DNA of 6,412 bases from Pseudomonadota bacterium (lineage in GTDB: Bacteria > Pseudomonadota > Alphaproteobacteria > Rhizobiales > Rhizobiaceae). The stretch covers positions 1-6,412 of the forward strand of contig JAEXXS010000290.1 in NCBI GenBank assembly GCA_023451915.1. Direction: 5' to 3'. Shown here piece by piece: positions 1 to 5,697 of this stretch (the first letter of the stretch is position 1; every line of letters begins with the position of its first letter). The notes under the pieces were generated by a model. That model ran no database searches and had not been told where the DNA came from. It saw only the letters and a program-made list of their open reading frames with translations. The translations under genes were made by a program, and so were the position numbers.

Positions 1-14
1 AAAGGACTGAACAT

Positions 15-1325
15 ATGAAGCTGGCGATGATCGGAACGGGCTATGTGGGTCTGGTTTCGGGCGTGTGTTTTGCCGAATTCGGCTTCCACGTCACCTGTGT
101 CGACAAGAACCCGTCGATCATCGAACGGCTTGAGGCGGGCAAAGTCACGATTTTCGAGCCGGGCCTCGATGAATTGCTGACGCGCAACATTCGCGACGGA
201 AGGCTGGATTTCAGCACCGATCTGGCAACGAGCGTTGCCGATGCGGATGTGATTTTCATTGCTGTCGGCACGCCTTCGCGGCGCGGCGACGGCGAGGCGG
301 ACCTGCAATATATCGAAGCGGCGGCGGACGAAATCGCGGCCGCGATGAAGCCGGACGCTGTGGTTGTTATCAAGTCCACGGTGGTTGTCGGCACCAATGC
401 GCGTATTCGCGACCGGATTGCGGCGGCGCGCCCCGGCGTGCCGTTTTCTATGGTTTCCAATCCGGAATTTTTGCGTGAAGGCTCGGCGATTGAGGATTTC
501 ATGCGGCCGGACCGCGTGGTGGTCGGTGTCGAGGACGAGCGCGGCAAGGCCGCGATGCAGCGTCTCTATCGCCCGCTTTATCTGCGTGAAACGCCGATGG
601 TCGTCACCTCGCTCGAAAATGCCGAGATCATCAAATATGCCGCTAATGCATTTTTGGCCATGAAGGTGACCTTCATCAATCAGGTGGCGGATTTGTGCGA
701 GAAGACCGGCGGCAATGTGCAGGAAGTCGCGCGCGCCATCGGCATGGATAACCGCATCGGTTCCAAATTCCTGCATGCTGGCCCGGGCTTCGGCGGCTCC
801 TGCTTCCCCAAGGACACACGCGCCTTTGCTGCGACCGGCAAGCGCTACGAGGCTCCGCAGTCACTGATCGAGGAAGTGATTGCCATCAACGAAACGCGCA
901 AACAGTCAATGGCGGAACGGATCGTTGCCGCTGCGAAGGAAAGCGGTGCAAGGACGGTCGCGGTGCTCGGCATCGCCTTCAAGCCGAACACCGATGATAT
1001 TCGCGAATCTCCGGCACTTGACATCGTGAGTGCGATCCAGAAGGCAGGACTTTCCGTGCGCGCGCACGATCCGGAAGCGATGGATGCGGCGAGAACCGTT
1101 CTGCCGGGTGTGATCTGGTGTAACTCAGCCTATGAGGCGGTGGAAGGCGCTGGCGTGGTCGCACTTCTGACCGAATGGAACGCCTATCGCGCGCTTGATC
1201 TCAAGCGCGTTGCAAAAGCTATGGCCGGCAATGTGCTGATCGACCTGCGCAATGTCTATAAGGCGGAAGATATTGCAGGCACCGGCCTCGACTACCGTTC
1301 GGTGGGCCGTCAGCTGAAAAGCTGA
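15..1325 (+). CDS. ugd: UDP-glucose 6-dehydrogenase
   Basis: Oxidises UDP-glucose to UDP-glucuronate with two NAD+ in the cytoplasm, supplying uronic acid (and, through epimerases, related sugars) for LPS or exopolysaccharide. At 436 aa the length is normal for bacterial Ugd. Seen: an N-terminal Rossmann glycine motif GTGYVG (residues 7-12), the family block NPEFLREG (149-156), the helix carrying Lys207 and Asn211, and the catalytic loop GPGFGGSCFPKD (256-267) with nucleophile Cys263. The Lys207-Cys263 spacing equals that of the streptococcal enzyme (Lys204/Cys260). The C-terminal UDP-binding domain has GIAFKPNTDD (319-328). All active-site residues I checked are present. The ATG is supported by AAGGA at 2-6, eight bases upstream. 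It converges on the LAB_N gene 12 bases downstream. The promoter lies outside the window. UDP-ManNAc dehydrogenase is the nearest alternative, but the motif set fits Ugd better. Confidence 0.95.
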   Translation: MKLAMIGTGYVGLVSGVCFAEFGFHVTCVDKNPSIIERLEAGKVTIFEPGLDELLTRNIRDGRLDFSTDLATSVADADVIFIAVGTPSRRGDGEADLQYIEAAADEIAAAMKPDAVVVIKSTVVVGTNARIRDRIAAARPGVPFSMVSNPEFLREGSAIEDFMRPDRVVVGVEDERGKAAMQRLYRPLYLRETPMVVTSLENAEIIKYAANAFLAMKVTFINQVADLCEKTGGNVQEVARAIGMDNRIGSKFLHAGPGFGGSCFPKDTRAFAATGKRYEAPQSLIEEVIAINETRKQSMAERIVAAAKESGARTVAVLGIAFKPNTDDIRESPALDIVSAIQKAGLSVRAHDPEAMDAARTVLPGVIWCNSAYEAVEGAGVVALLTEWNAYRALDLKRVAKAMAGNVLIDLRNVYKAEDIAGTGLDYRSVGRQLKS

Positions 1326-1331
1326 TTTCGG

Positions 1332-1350
1332 GGCGAGCTATTCGCTCGCC
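1332..1350. terminator. Hairpin between convergent genes
   Basis: A perfect 7-bp inverted repeat, GGCGAGC (1332-1338) with GCTCGCC (1344-1350) and a 5-base loop, sits between the ugd stop and the end of the LAB_N gene and contains the LAB_N stop codon. Its position between two converging genes suggests a bidirectional transcript end. Neither side has a T-tract, so intrinsic termination would be weak. It may instead protect mRNA 3' ends. Confidence 0.35.
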
Positions 1351-1667
1351 GCGATCTGCTTCCTCTCATTGGCGATAAGCCAGAGATTGCGGACATAGAC
1401 GATGAGGCCAAGACCCTGTCCTGCGATGAAGACGGGGTCCTTGCGTTGGATCGCATAGATCAGCAGCAATGCGCCGCCAAATAGCGAAAAGAACCAGAAT
1501 GCTACGGGCATAACGCTTTTCTTGGCTTTCTCAGAGGCCAGCCATTGCACAACAAAGCGCATGGTGAAACAGGCCTGTGCGACGAAACCGAGCACGATCC
1601 AGCCATCCCATTGCGCGACGAAGACTTCGTGCAGCCAATGCGACAGGCTGTTGAAAATATCAGTCAT
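1338..1667 (-). CDS. LAB_N-domain three-helix membrane protein
   Basis: A 109-aa inner-membrane protein matching the 'lipid A biosynthesis N-terminal' (LAB_N) family. Seen: three hydrophobic segments at about 23-43, 54-73 and 78-98, with the charged stretch SEKAKKS (45-51) between the first two, and family-like features VVQW (39-42), SLFGG (61-65) and the GQGLG turn (83-87). Despite the Pfam name it has no LpxB catalytic domain. Such proteins often accompany polyprenyl-phosphate glycosyltransferases, and I recall the fold being grouped with MtN3/PQ-loop (semiSWEET-like) bundles, so helping move or anchor a lipid-linked sugar is a reasonable inference, not a shown function. The ATG lies inside the end of the upstream GT2 gene (8-base overlap, ATGACTGA), indicating translational coupling. 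GGAG (1675-1678) precedes it by 7 bases. No ArnT-like transferase follows; ugd converges instead. Confidence 0.85.
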   Translation of the reverse strand: MTDIFNSLSHWLHEVFVAQWDGWIVLGFVAQACFTMRFVVQWLASEKAKKSVMPVAFWFFSLFGGALLLIYAIQRKDPVFIAGQGLGLIVYVRNLWLIANERKQIAASE

Positions 1668-2391
1668 GGGTAATCTCCGTCACGCGCGGCACAACCTTGC
1701 GGCGCTTGCGCAGCCACCAGACGCCGTAAAGATCGAGAATGCCGCGCAGTCCGCGATCCAGAATGCCGTAATTGGATTTGCCATGGCGGCGTTCGCGGTC
1801 AACCACATCCACATGCACGACATCGAAACCTTCGCGTAGCGCCAGCGATGGCAGATAGCGGTGCCAGCCGTCGAAGAAAGGCAGCTGACGGAACAGGTCG
1901 GTATGCAGCGCCTTGAGGCCGCAACCGGAATCGCGCGTCTTGTCCTTCAGGATCGCGCCACGCAGATTGTTGGCGAAGCGCGACGACATTTGCTTGAGCT
2001 TGGTATCGGTGCGCTTCAGGCGCTGACCGGCGGAAATGCCATAGCCTTCGCCAGCCTCAACCAGCGCATCGACCAGAACCGGCAGATAGGCCGGGTCGTT
2101 CTGCCCGTCGCCATCCATCGTCACCACAATATTGCCGCGCGCTGCAAAGACACCAGAACGCACGGCGGCACTCTGGCCGGACGAGCGGTCATGGCGCAAA
2201 TGGCGCAGCGGCTTTCCGGCATGGATGCGCCGGGCGAGAACGTCGCTGGTCGAATCCGTCGAGCCGTCATCGACGACAATCACTTCATAGGCGCGGCCCT
2301 GCATCGCGGAATCCACTTCATCCAGCAGAAAGGCCAGATTGTCCGCCTCATTACGGCAGGGGATGACCACAGAAATTGTCGGTGTTTCCAC
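1660..2391 (-). CDS. DPM1-like family 2 glycosyltransferase
   Basis: A GT-A inverting glycosyltransferase, probably transferring a sugar from a nucleotide donor to polyprenyl phosphate at the cytoplasmic membrane face. Numbered from the GTG at 2391 (243 aa): ISVVIPCRNE (6-15), VVDDGS (39-44, nucleotide binding), SSGQSAAVRSG (70-80), the metal-binding DGDGQNDP (93-100), and a C-terminal RHGKSNYG block typical of DPM1/ArnC-like enzymes. Unlike ArnC or GtrB it lacks a clear C-terminal pair of membrane helices, so it is probably peripheral, perhaps anchored by its LAB_N partner. The frame stays open back to a TTG at 2493, but the conserved fold begins right after the GTG, which has GAAGGA nine bases upstream, so I chose the GTG. 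Sugar and lipid specificity cannot be read; mannose, glucose, GalA (RgtE-like) and aminoarabinose (ArnC-like) all remain open. Confidence 0.87.
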   Translation of the reverse strand: METPTISVVIPCRNEADNLAFLLDEVDSAMQGRAYEVIVVDDGSTDSTSDVLARRIHAGKPLRHLRHDRSSGQSAAVRSGVFAARGNIVVTMDGDGQNDPAYLPVLVDALVEAGEGYGISAGQRLKRTDTKLKQMSSRFANNLRGAILKDKTRDSGCGLKALHTDLFRQLPFFDGWHRYLPSLALREGFDVVHVDVVDRERRHGKSNYGILDRGLRGILDLYGVWWLRKRRKVVPRVTEITHD

Positions 2392-2536
2392 GCGGAGTAT
2401 TCCTTCGTTCCATGCGCTATTCTTCAAGCGCAGGCTCCACTTTCGGGGCCGATGCTCTAGCACTAAATACCCGACGAAGCCAAGATGCTTCAAGAAATCG
2501 TGAGCAAAGCCCGAGACAATTGATATTAGCCGCTTT
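2392..2536 (-). other. Gap between hydrolase and GT2 genes
   Basis: A 145-base non-coding gap between two minus-strand genes. I find no intrinsic terminator after the hydrolase, only a 5-bp GAAGC/GCTTC hairpin (2476-2491) without a T-tract. The best promoter-like pair is TTGAAG-N18-TATTTA (minus strand, about 2493-2464), which is poor. Read-through from the hydrolase into the GT2/LAB_N pair is therefore possible. Confidence 0.4.
2401..2406 (-). promoter_or_regulatory. Shine-Dalgarno deciding the GT2 GTG start
   Basis: On the minus strand GAAGGA is followed after nine bases by GTG (2391-2389). None of the upstream in-frame TTG or GTG codons (2493, 2463, 2427) sits immediately before the conserved fold, so this site argues for the shorter 243-aa protein. 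Confidence 0.7.
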
Positions 2537-3481
2537 TTATCTGGACATGGTTGAAGACGGAAGGGTCTCCGCCAGCCAATCCAGAAATTTCTGCGTTACC
2601 GCATCTCGGTTGATGTCATTGAGGCTTTCATGGCGCGTATCGGGCAAGATCGTGCAGGTCACGCGTGTGAAACCCAAGCGCCGCATCCGCTCCGCCAGTC
2701 GCGCGACGGCAGAGCCTTTGGCCGTGGCGGGATCTTCGGTGCCGCCGACCAGATGAAAAGGCAGGCTGCGCGGGATTTTGCTGAAGTTGCGGTCGTCCGC
2801 GCCGCGGGCAGTCATGTGCACGAGATCGAGCCACAGCGACACGGTGGCATCAAAGCCGCAAAGCGGATCGGCGATATAGGCATCGACCTCCGCCGGGTCG
2901 CGTGACAGCCAGTCGAACGGCGTGCGATGACCGGGGATGGCGCGGACCCAGGCGCGGAAGGTCAGTTTGGGCAACAGGCTGCTTGGAACGTCCGACCCTT
3001 TCAACATGCGCTCTATATAAAGAAGAGCGGCTGCGGCCTTGGCTTCGAGGCCGCCGTCGAAATTGGCATTCCAGATTGCAGCGGCGTCCACCGTGTCGGC
3101 ATGGTCGAGCACATAGTTCAGGGCGATCAGCCCGCCCATCGAATGTCCGAACAGGACCACCGGCAAGCCGGGATGCTGTTGGTGAATGTGGCGGTTCAGT
3201 GCCAGCACATCGTTGATGGCCACATCATGGCCTTGCTTTTGCGAAAACATTCCTCTCGGCGCATGAGCGCCAATATTCATGCCATGGCCACGATGGTCAT
3301 GGGCATAGACGTGATAGCCAGCCTCTGCGAGCGCTTTGGCAAACCGGCCATAGCGTGCGGAATGTTCCGCAAGGCCGTGGCAGATCTGAACGACTGCCCG
3401 TGGCGCATCGGCAGCCATGTTTCGAAACGGCAGTTGCGTCTCGTCAGACAGGGAGAGGTGATGAACATTTTCAAACGACAT
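2537..3481 (-). CDS. Alpha/beta hydrolase, monoacylglycerol lipase/lysophospholipase type
   Basis: A serine hydrolase of the Hydrolase_4 (serine aminopeptidase S33-like) group, often annotated as lysophospholipase L2 (PldB); probably hydrolyses an acyl ester such as a lysophospholipid or monoacylglycerol. From the ATG at 3481 it is 314 aa. Seen: oxyanion-hole HG at 35-36 within ICHGLAEHS; HDHRGHG (61-67); the nucleophile elbow GHSMGG (112-117) with Ser114; Asp250 in VGGTEDP; and His284 in DTRHES, completing a triad in the usual order. The stretch WLSRDPAEVDAY (191-202) resembles a conserved block in the lid/cap region. There is no signal peptide or membrane helix, so it is likely cytoplasmic. 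The ATG has only a weak SD (GGCGA). An in-frame TTG at 3508 would add nine residues and has GGGGAA upstream, so the start is not certain. The true substrate is unknown. Confidence 0.88.
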   Translation of the reverse strand: MSFENVHHLSLSDETQLPFRNMAADAPRAVVQICHGLAEHSARYGRFAKALAEAGYHVYAHDHRGHGMNIGAHAPRGMFSQKQGHDVAINDVLALNRHIHQQHPGLPVVLFGHSMGGLIALNYVLDHADTVDAAAIWNANFDGGLEAKAAAALLYIERMLKGSDVPSSLLPKLTFRAWVRAIPGHRTPFDWLSRDPAEVDAYIADPLCGFDATVSLWLDLVHMTARGADDRNFSKIPRSLPFHLVGGTEDPATAKGSAVARLAERMRRLGFTRVTCTILPDTRHESLNDINRDAVTQKFLDWLAETLPSSTMSR

Positions 3482-3546
3482 TTCGCCATCTGATTTTATG
3501 CCGTGCAAATAGTCAATTCCCCGGTTGAGCGCGGCATTAAAAGAGG

Positions 3547-3563
3547 CATGACAACGTTGTATG
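3547..3563. promoter_or_regulatory. Palindromic operator candidate
   Basis: ACAACGTTGT (3551-3560) is a perfect 10-bp palindrome. CAT (3547-3549) and ATG (3561-3563) extend the dyad with one offset base. It lies just downstream of the predicted -10 box of the hydrolase promoter, at about +2 to +12, where a bound repressor would block transcription. The central AACGTT is the kind of CG-centred core bound by LacI-family regulators, but no regulator is visible in the window. Confidence 0.35.
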
Positions 3564-3568
3564 AGCGA

Positions 3569-3596
3569 ATTTTAGGCAAAAGCGTTTTTTGTGCAA
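3569..3596 (-). promoter_or_regulatory. Promoter of the alpha/beta hydrolase
   Basis: On the minus strand, TTGCAC (3596-3591), a 16-base spacer and TAAAAT (3574-3569; five of six to TATAAT). The start would fall near 3562, leaving a leader of about 80 bases before the ATG at 3481. An inverted repeat GAATTT (3567-3572)/AAATTC (3595-3600) brackets both boxes. The -35 box is weak, so an activator or alternative promoter is possible. Confidence 0.45.
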
Positions 3597-3658
3597 ATTC
3601 CGCTTGAAATGCGTGAAAAGCTGGGCAAATCTACATTCAACGGGGAAATTAAGGGGCT

Positions 3659-3686
3659 TTGACGGATATAAAAGGCGTCATTTAGA
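3659..3686 (+). promoter_or_regulatory. Promoter upstream of structured RNA / ettA leader
   Basis: TTGACG (3659-3664; five of six to the -35 consensus), a 16-base spacer, then TTTAGA (3681-3686; three of six). The predicted start is near 3693, just ahead of the two stem-loops at 3711-3791. TATAAA at 3667-3672 is a better -10 hexamer but has no -35 at proper spacing. Confidence 0.4.
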
Positions 3687-3692
3687 GAAATC

Positions 3693-3800
3693 CAAGCCAT
3701 CATTTGCAGGCTGTCCGATGAAAGGGAGGAAACTTTCGCGGACGGTGGCCAGAGGGGAAACCGGGTGACGGAAATATCCGCGCCCGGTTTCATTCTTTTA
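3693..3800 (+). ncRNA. Candidate small RNA or attenuated ettA leader
   Basis: About 105 nt between a predicted promoter and a terminator-like hairpin. Stem-loop 1: 3711-3717 pairs with 3739-3745 (one U-G pair), then a bulged A3718, a U3719-G3738 wobble, and GAAAG (3720-3724) with CTTTC (3733-3737), closing an 8-base loop GGAGGAAA (3725-3732). GCCA (3696-3699) can also pair with TGGC (3746-3749) to enclose it. Stem-loop 2 is the terminator-like hairpin at 3757-3791. A purine-rich SD-like loop plus a 3' terminator is a common small-RNA architecture. The alternatives are an attenuating 5' leader of ettA, or a dispersed palindromic repeat. I do not recognise it as tmRNA, 6S, SRP RNA or a known riboswitch. 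Confidence 0.4.
3757..3799 (+). terminator. Terminator-like hairpin in the ettA leader
   Basis: GAAACCGGG (3757-3765) pairs perfectly with CCCGGTTTC (3783-3791). Inside, a U-G and a G-C pair, a bulged A3768, and CGGA (3769-3772) with TCCG (3777-3780) close an AATA loop. The T-rich ATTCTTTTA follows at 3792-3800. The stem is long and GC-rich; the T-tract is interrupted by one C. It would end a transcript from the 3659 promoter about 175 bases before ettA. Confidence 0.5.
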
Positions 3801-3871
3801 AGCTCAAATTTTCAATCGCGTGCTTCTTCGGGCCATGCCTTGCCCGTCATTTATGTTTTACGCGATGGCAT

Positions 3872-3900
3872 TTGCGTCCGCACTCTATTTGGCCTACATA
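3872..3900 (+). promoter_or_regulatory. Weak ettA-proximal promoter candidate
   Basis: TTGCGT (3872-3877), a 17-base spacer and TACATA (3895-3900), each matching only three positions of consensus. It would give a leader of about 70 bases to the ettA ATG at 3976. The rest of 3801-3975 shows a GCGCGG/CCGCGC hairpin (3917-3922 with 3942-3947) just before the SD region and no recognisable gene. Confidence 0.25.
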
Positions 3901-3975
3901 CGCCTCAGCAATTTCCGCGCGGTACGGCATTGTATGGCCCGCCGCGCTTTCCAACCCGTGGAGACGACGCGCTTT

Positions 3976-5625
3976 ATGGCACGCCAATTCATTTATCATA
4001 TGTCCGGGCTGAACAAGGCCTACGGCGCCAAGAAGGTTATCGAAAACCTTCACCTGTCATTCTATCCCGATGCGAAGATCGGTATTCTCGGCCCCAACGG
4101 CGCCGGTAAGTCGACCATCCTCAAGATCATGGCTGGTCTCGACAAGGAATATACCGGCGAGGCCTGGCTCGCAGACGGCGCGACTTGCGGTTATCTCGCG
4201 CAGGAACCGCATCTCGATCCAGAAAAGACCGTGCTTGGCAACGTCATGGAAGGTGTGGCTGCGAAGACCGCCATTCTTGAGCGTTACAACGAGCTGATGA
4301 TGAACTATTCCGATGAAACTGCTGACGAAGGTGCAGCACTTCAGGATGTCATCGATAGCCAGAACCTCTGGGATCTGGAAAGCCAGGTTGAAATGGCGAT
4401 GGAGGCCTTGCGCTGCCCGCCAGCCGATGCCGATGTCACCAAGCTTTCAGGCGGTGAGCGTCGCCGCGTCGCACTTTGCAAGCTTCTGCTTTCCAAGCCT
4501 GATCTGCTGCTGCTTGACGAACCGACCAACCACCTTGACGCTGAAACCACCGCCTGGCTGGAAAAGCATCTGCGCGAATATCAGGGCGCTGTTCTGCTCA
4601 TCACGCATGATCGTTACTTCCTCGACAATGTAACCGGCTGGATTCTCGAACTCGACCGTGGTCGTGGCATTCCTTACGAAGGCAACTACTCGGCTTATCT
4701 CGAAGCCAAGGCCAAGCGCATGATTCAGGAAGGACGTGAAGAAGATTCGCGTCAGAAAGCTCTTGAGCGTGAGCGCCAGTGGATTGCCGCAAGCCCGAAG
4801 GCCCGTCAGGCCAAGTCGAAGGCCCGTATCAAGGCTTACGATCAGCTGGTGGAAGCTGCCGAAAATCAGCGTCCGGGCGATGCCCAGATTCTGATCCCGG
4901 CTGGCGAGCGTCTCGGCCAGGTGGTTATTGAAGCGGAAGGTCTGACCAAGTCGTTTGGCGACCGTATGCTGATCGAAAACCTGACCTTCAAGCTGCCTCC
5001 CGGTGGTATTGTTGGTGTCATCGGCCCGAACGGCGCTGGTAAGTCGACGCTGTTCAAGATGATCACCGGTCAGGAAAAGCCGGATTCCGGTTCGATCCGC
5101 ATCGGTGACACCGTGCATCTCGGCTATGTCGATCAGAGCCGCGATCACCTCGATCCGAACAAGAATGTCTGGGAAGAAATTTCCGGCGGCAACGACATCA
5201 TCAAGCTCGGCAAGTTTGAAATGAACTCCCGCGCTTATTGCGGTGCGTTCAACTTCAAGGGCGGCGATCAGCAGGCCAAGGTCGGTAATCTCTCCGGTGG
5301 TCAGCGCAACCGCGTGCATCTGGCCAAGATGCTGCAGGCAGGCGGCAACGTTCTGCTGCTCGACGAACCGACCAACGATCTTGATACGGAAACGCTGGCA
5401 GCGCTCGAAGATGCGCTCGAAAAATACGCTGGCTGCGCCGTTATCATCAGCCATGATCGTATGTTCCTTGATCGTCTGGCGACGCATATCCTCGCCTTCG
5501 AAGGCGACAGCCATGTTGAATGGTTCGAAGGCAACTTCGAAGATTATGAAGCTGACAAGGTCCGTCGTCTCGGACCGGAAAGCGTCAACCCGAAGCGGGT
5601 GACGTATAAGCCGCTCACCAGATAA
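3976..5625 (+). CDS. ettA: Energy-dependent translational throttle protein EttA (ABC-F ATPase)
   Basis: A cytoplasmic ABC-F protein of 549 aa (E. coli EttA is 555). The family binds the ribosomal E site and gates entry into elongation according to the ATP/ADP ratio; it is not a transporter and has no membrane segments. Domain 1: Walker [10 protein letters not shown] (39-47), signature LSGGE (157-161), Walker [13 protein letters not shown] with catalytic Glu182, and His211. The EttA arm is inserted at about 83-145. The charged helical linker that contacts tRNA lies at about 245-310. Domain 2: Walker A (350-358), LSGGQ (439-443), Glu464 and His493. Both sites look catalytically intact. The frame is open back to a GTG at 3820, but homology begins at MARQFIYHM, and GGAG (3960-3963) lies 12 bases upstream, so I chose 3976. 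CGT, GGT and GTT codons are more frequent than in the neighbours, suggesting strong expression. Confidence 0.95.
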   Translation: MARQFIYHMSGLNKAYGAKKVIENLHLSFYPDAKIGILGPNGAGKSTILKIMAGLDKEYTGEAWLADGATCGYLAQEPHLDPEKTVLGNVMEGVAAKTAILERYNELMMNYSDETADEGAALQDVIDSQNLWDLESQVEMAMEALRCPPADADVTKLSGGERRRVALCKLLLSKPDLLLLDEPTNHLDAETTAWLEKHLREYQGAVLLITHDRYFLDNVTGWILELDRGRGIPYEGNYSAYLEAKAKRMIQEGREEDSRQKALERERQWIAASPKARQAKSKARIKAYDQLVEAAENQRPGDAQILIPAGERLGQVVIEAEGLTKSFGDRMLIENLTFKLPPGGIVGVIGPNGAGKSTLFKMITGQEKPDSGSIRIGDTVHLGYVDQSRDHLDPNKNVWEEISGGNDIIKLGKFEMNSRAYCGAFNFKGGDQQAKVGNLSGGQRNRVHLAKMLQAGGNVLLLDEPTNDLDTETLAALEDALEKYAGCAVIISHDRMFLDRLATHILAFEGDSHVEWFEGNFEDYEADKVRRLGPESVNPKRVTYKPLTR

Positions 5626-5626
5626 T
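5599..5626 (+). promoter_or_regulatory. Predicted tam promoter overlapping the ettA stop
   Basis: GTGACG (5599-5604; four of six), a 16-base spacer and GATAAT (5621-5626; five of six to TATAAT). The -10 box contains the ettA stop TAA. The start would fall near 5633, immediately before the ettA terminator stem. It is the best promoter-like match I found that could drive tam past the ettA terminator. Confidence 0.4.
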
Positions 5627-5633
5627 GACTGAC

Positions 5634-5665
5634 AAGGCCGGTGCATCGCACCGGCCTTTTCATTT
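5634..5665 (+). terminator. Intrinsic terminator of ettA
   Basis: A perfect 11-bp stem, AAGGCCGGTGC (5634-5644) with GCACCGGCCTT (5648-5658) and a 3-base ATC loop, runs into TTTTCATTT. It begins nine bases after the ettA stop and is a textbook Rho-independent terminator. Confidence 0.9.
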
Positions 5666-5670
5666 CAGGC

Positions 5671-5690
5671 CCTTTTCATTTGATGAAAGG
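5671..5690 (+). promoter_or_regulatory. Hairpin overlapping the tam Shine-Dalgarno
   Basis: CCTTTTCAT (5671-5679) can pair with ATGAAAGG (5683-5690) with one bulged T and a TTG loop. The 3' arm contains most of the tam SD (AGGA, 5688-5691; six bases before the ATG), so folding could reduce ribosome access. The stem is AT-rich and may be marginal. Confidence 0.35.
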
Positions 5691-5697
5691 AAACAGG

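Noticed and set aside
1338..1667. Truncated lpxB (lipid A disaccharide synthase)
   Set aside because: The LAB_N name suggests it, but the protein is a complete stand-alone three-helix membrane protein with its own start and stop; no glycosyltransferase remnant follows, as ugd ends 12 bases away.
1861..2460. Plus-strand open frame opposite the GT2 gene
   Set aside because: It is the shadow of the glycosyltransferase, with no recognisable motif of its own.
2927..3493. Plus-strand open frame opposite the alpha/beta hydrolase
   Set aside because: The minus-strand gene has a complete catalytic triad in order; this frame has nothing recognisable.
3569..3596. Sigma-54 promoter before the hydrolase
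   Set aside because: TTGCAC and TTTGCC are present but not at the -24/-12 spacing of TGGCAC-N5-TTGC.
3693..3800. Known riboswitch or housekeeping RNA (cobalamin, SRP 4.5S, 6S)
   Set aside because: The cobalamin box and the SRP GGAAG-type core are absent, and the length and two-hairpin form do not match 6S as I know it.
4447..5646. A 399-codon open frame on the minus strand opposite ettA
   Set aside because: It is the antisense shadow of a strongly supported ettA; its translation has no recognisable motif, and long antisense frames are expected opposite GC-rich, codon-biased genes.
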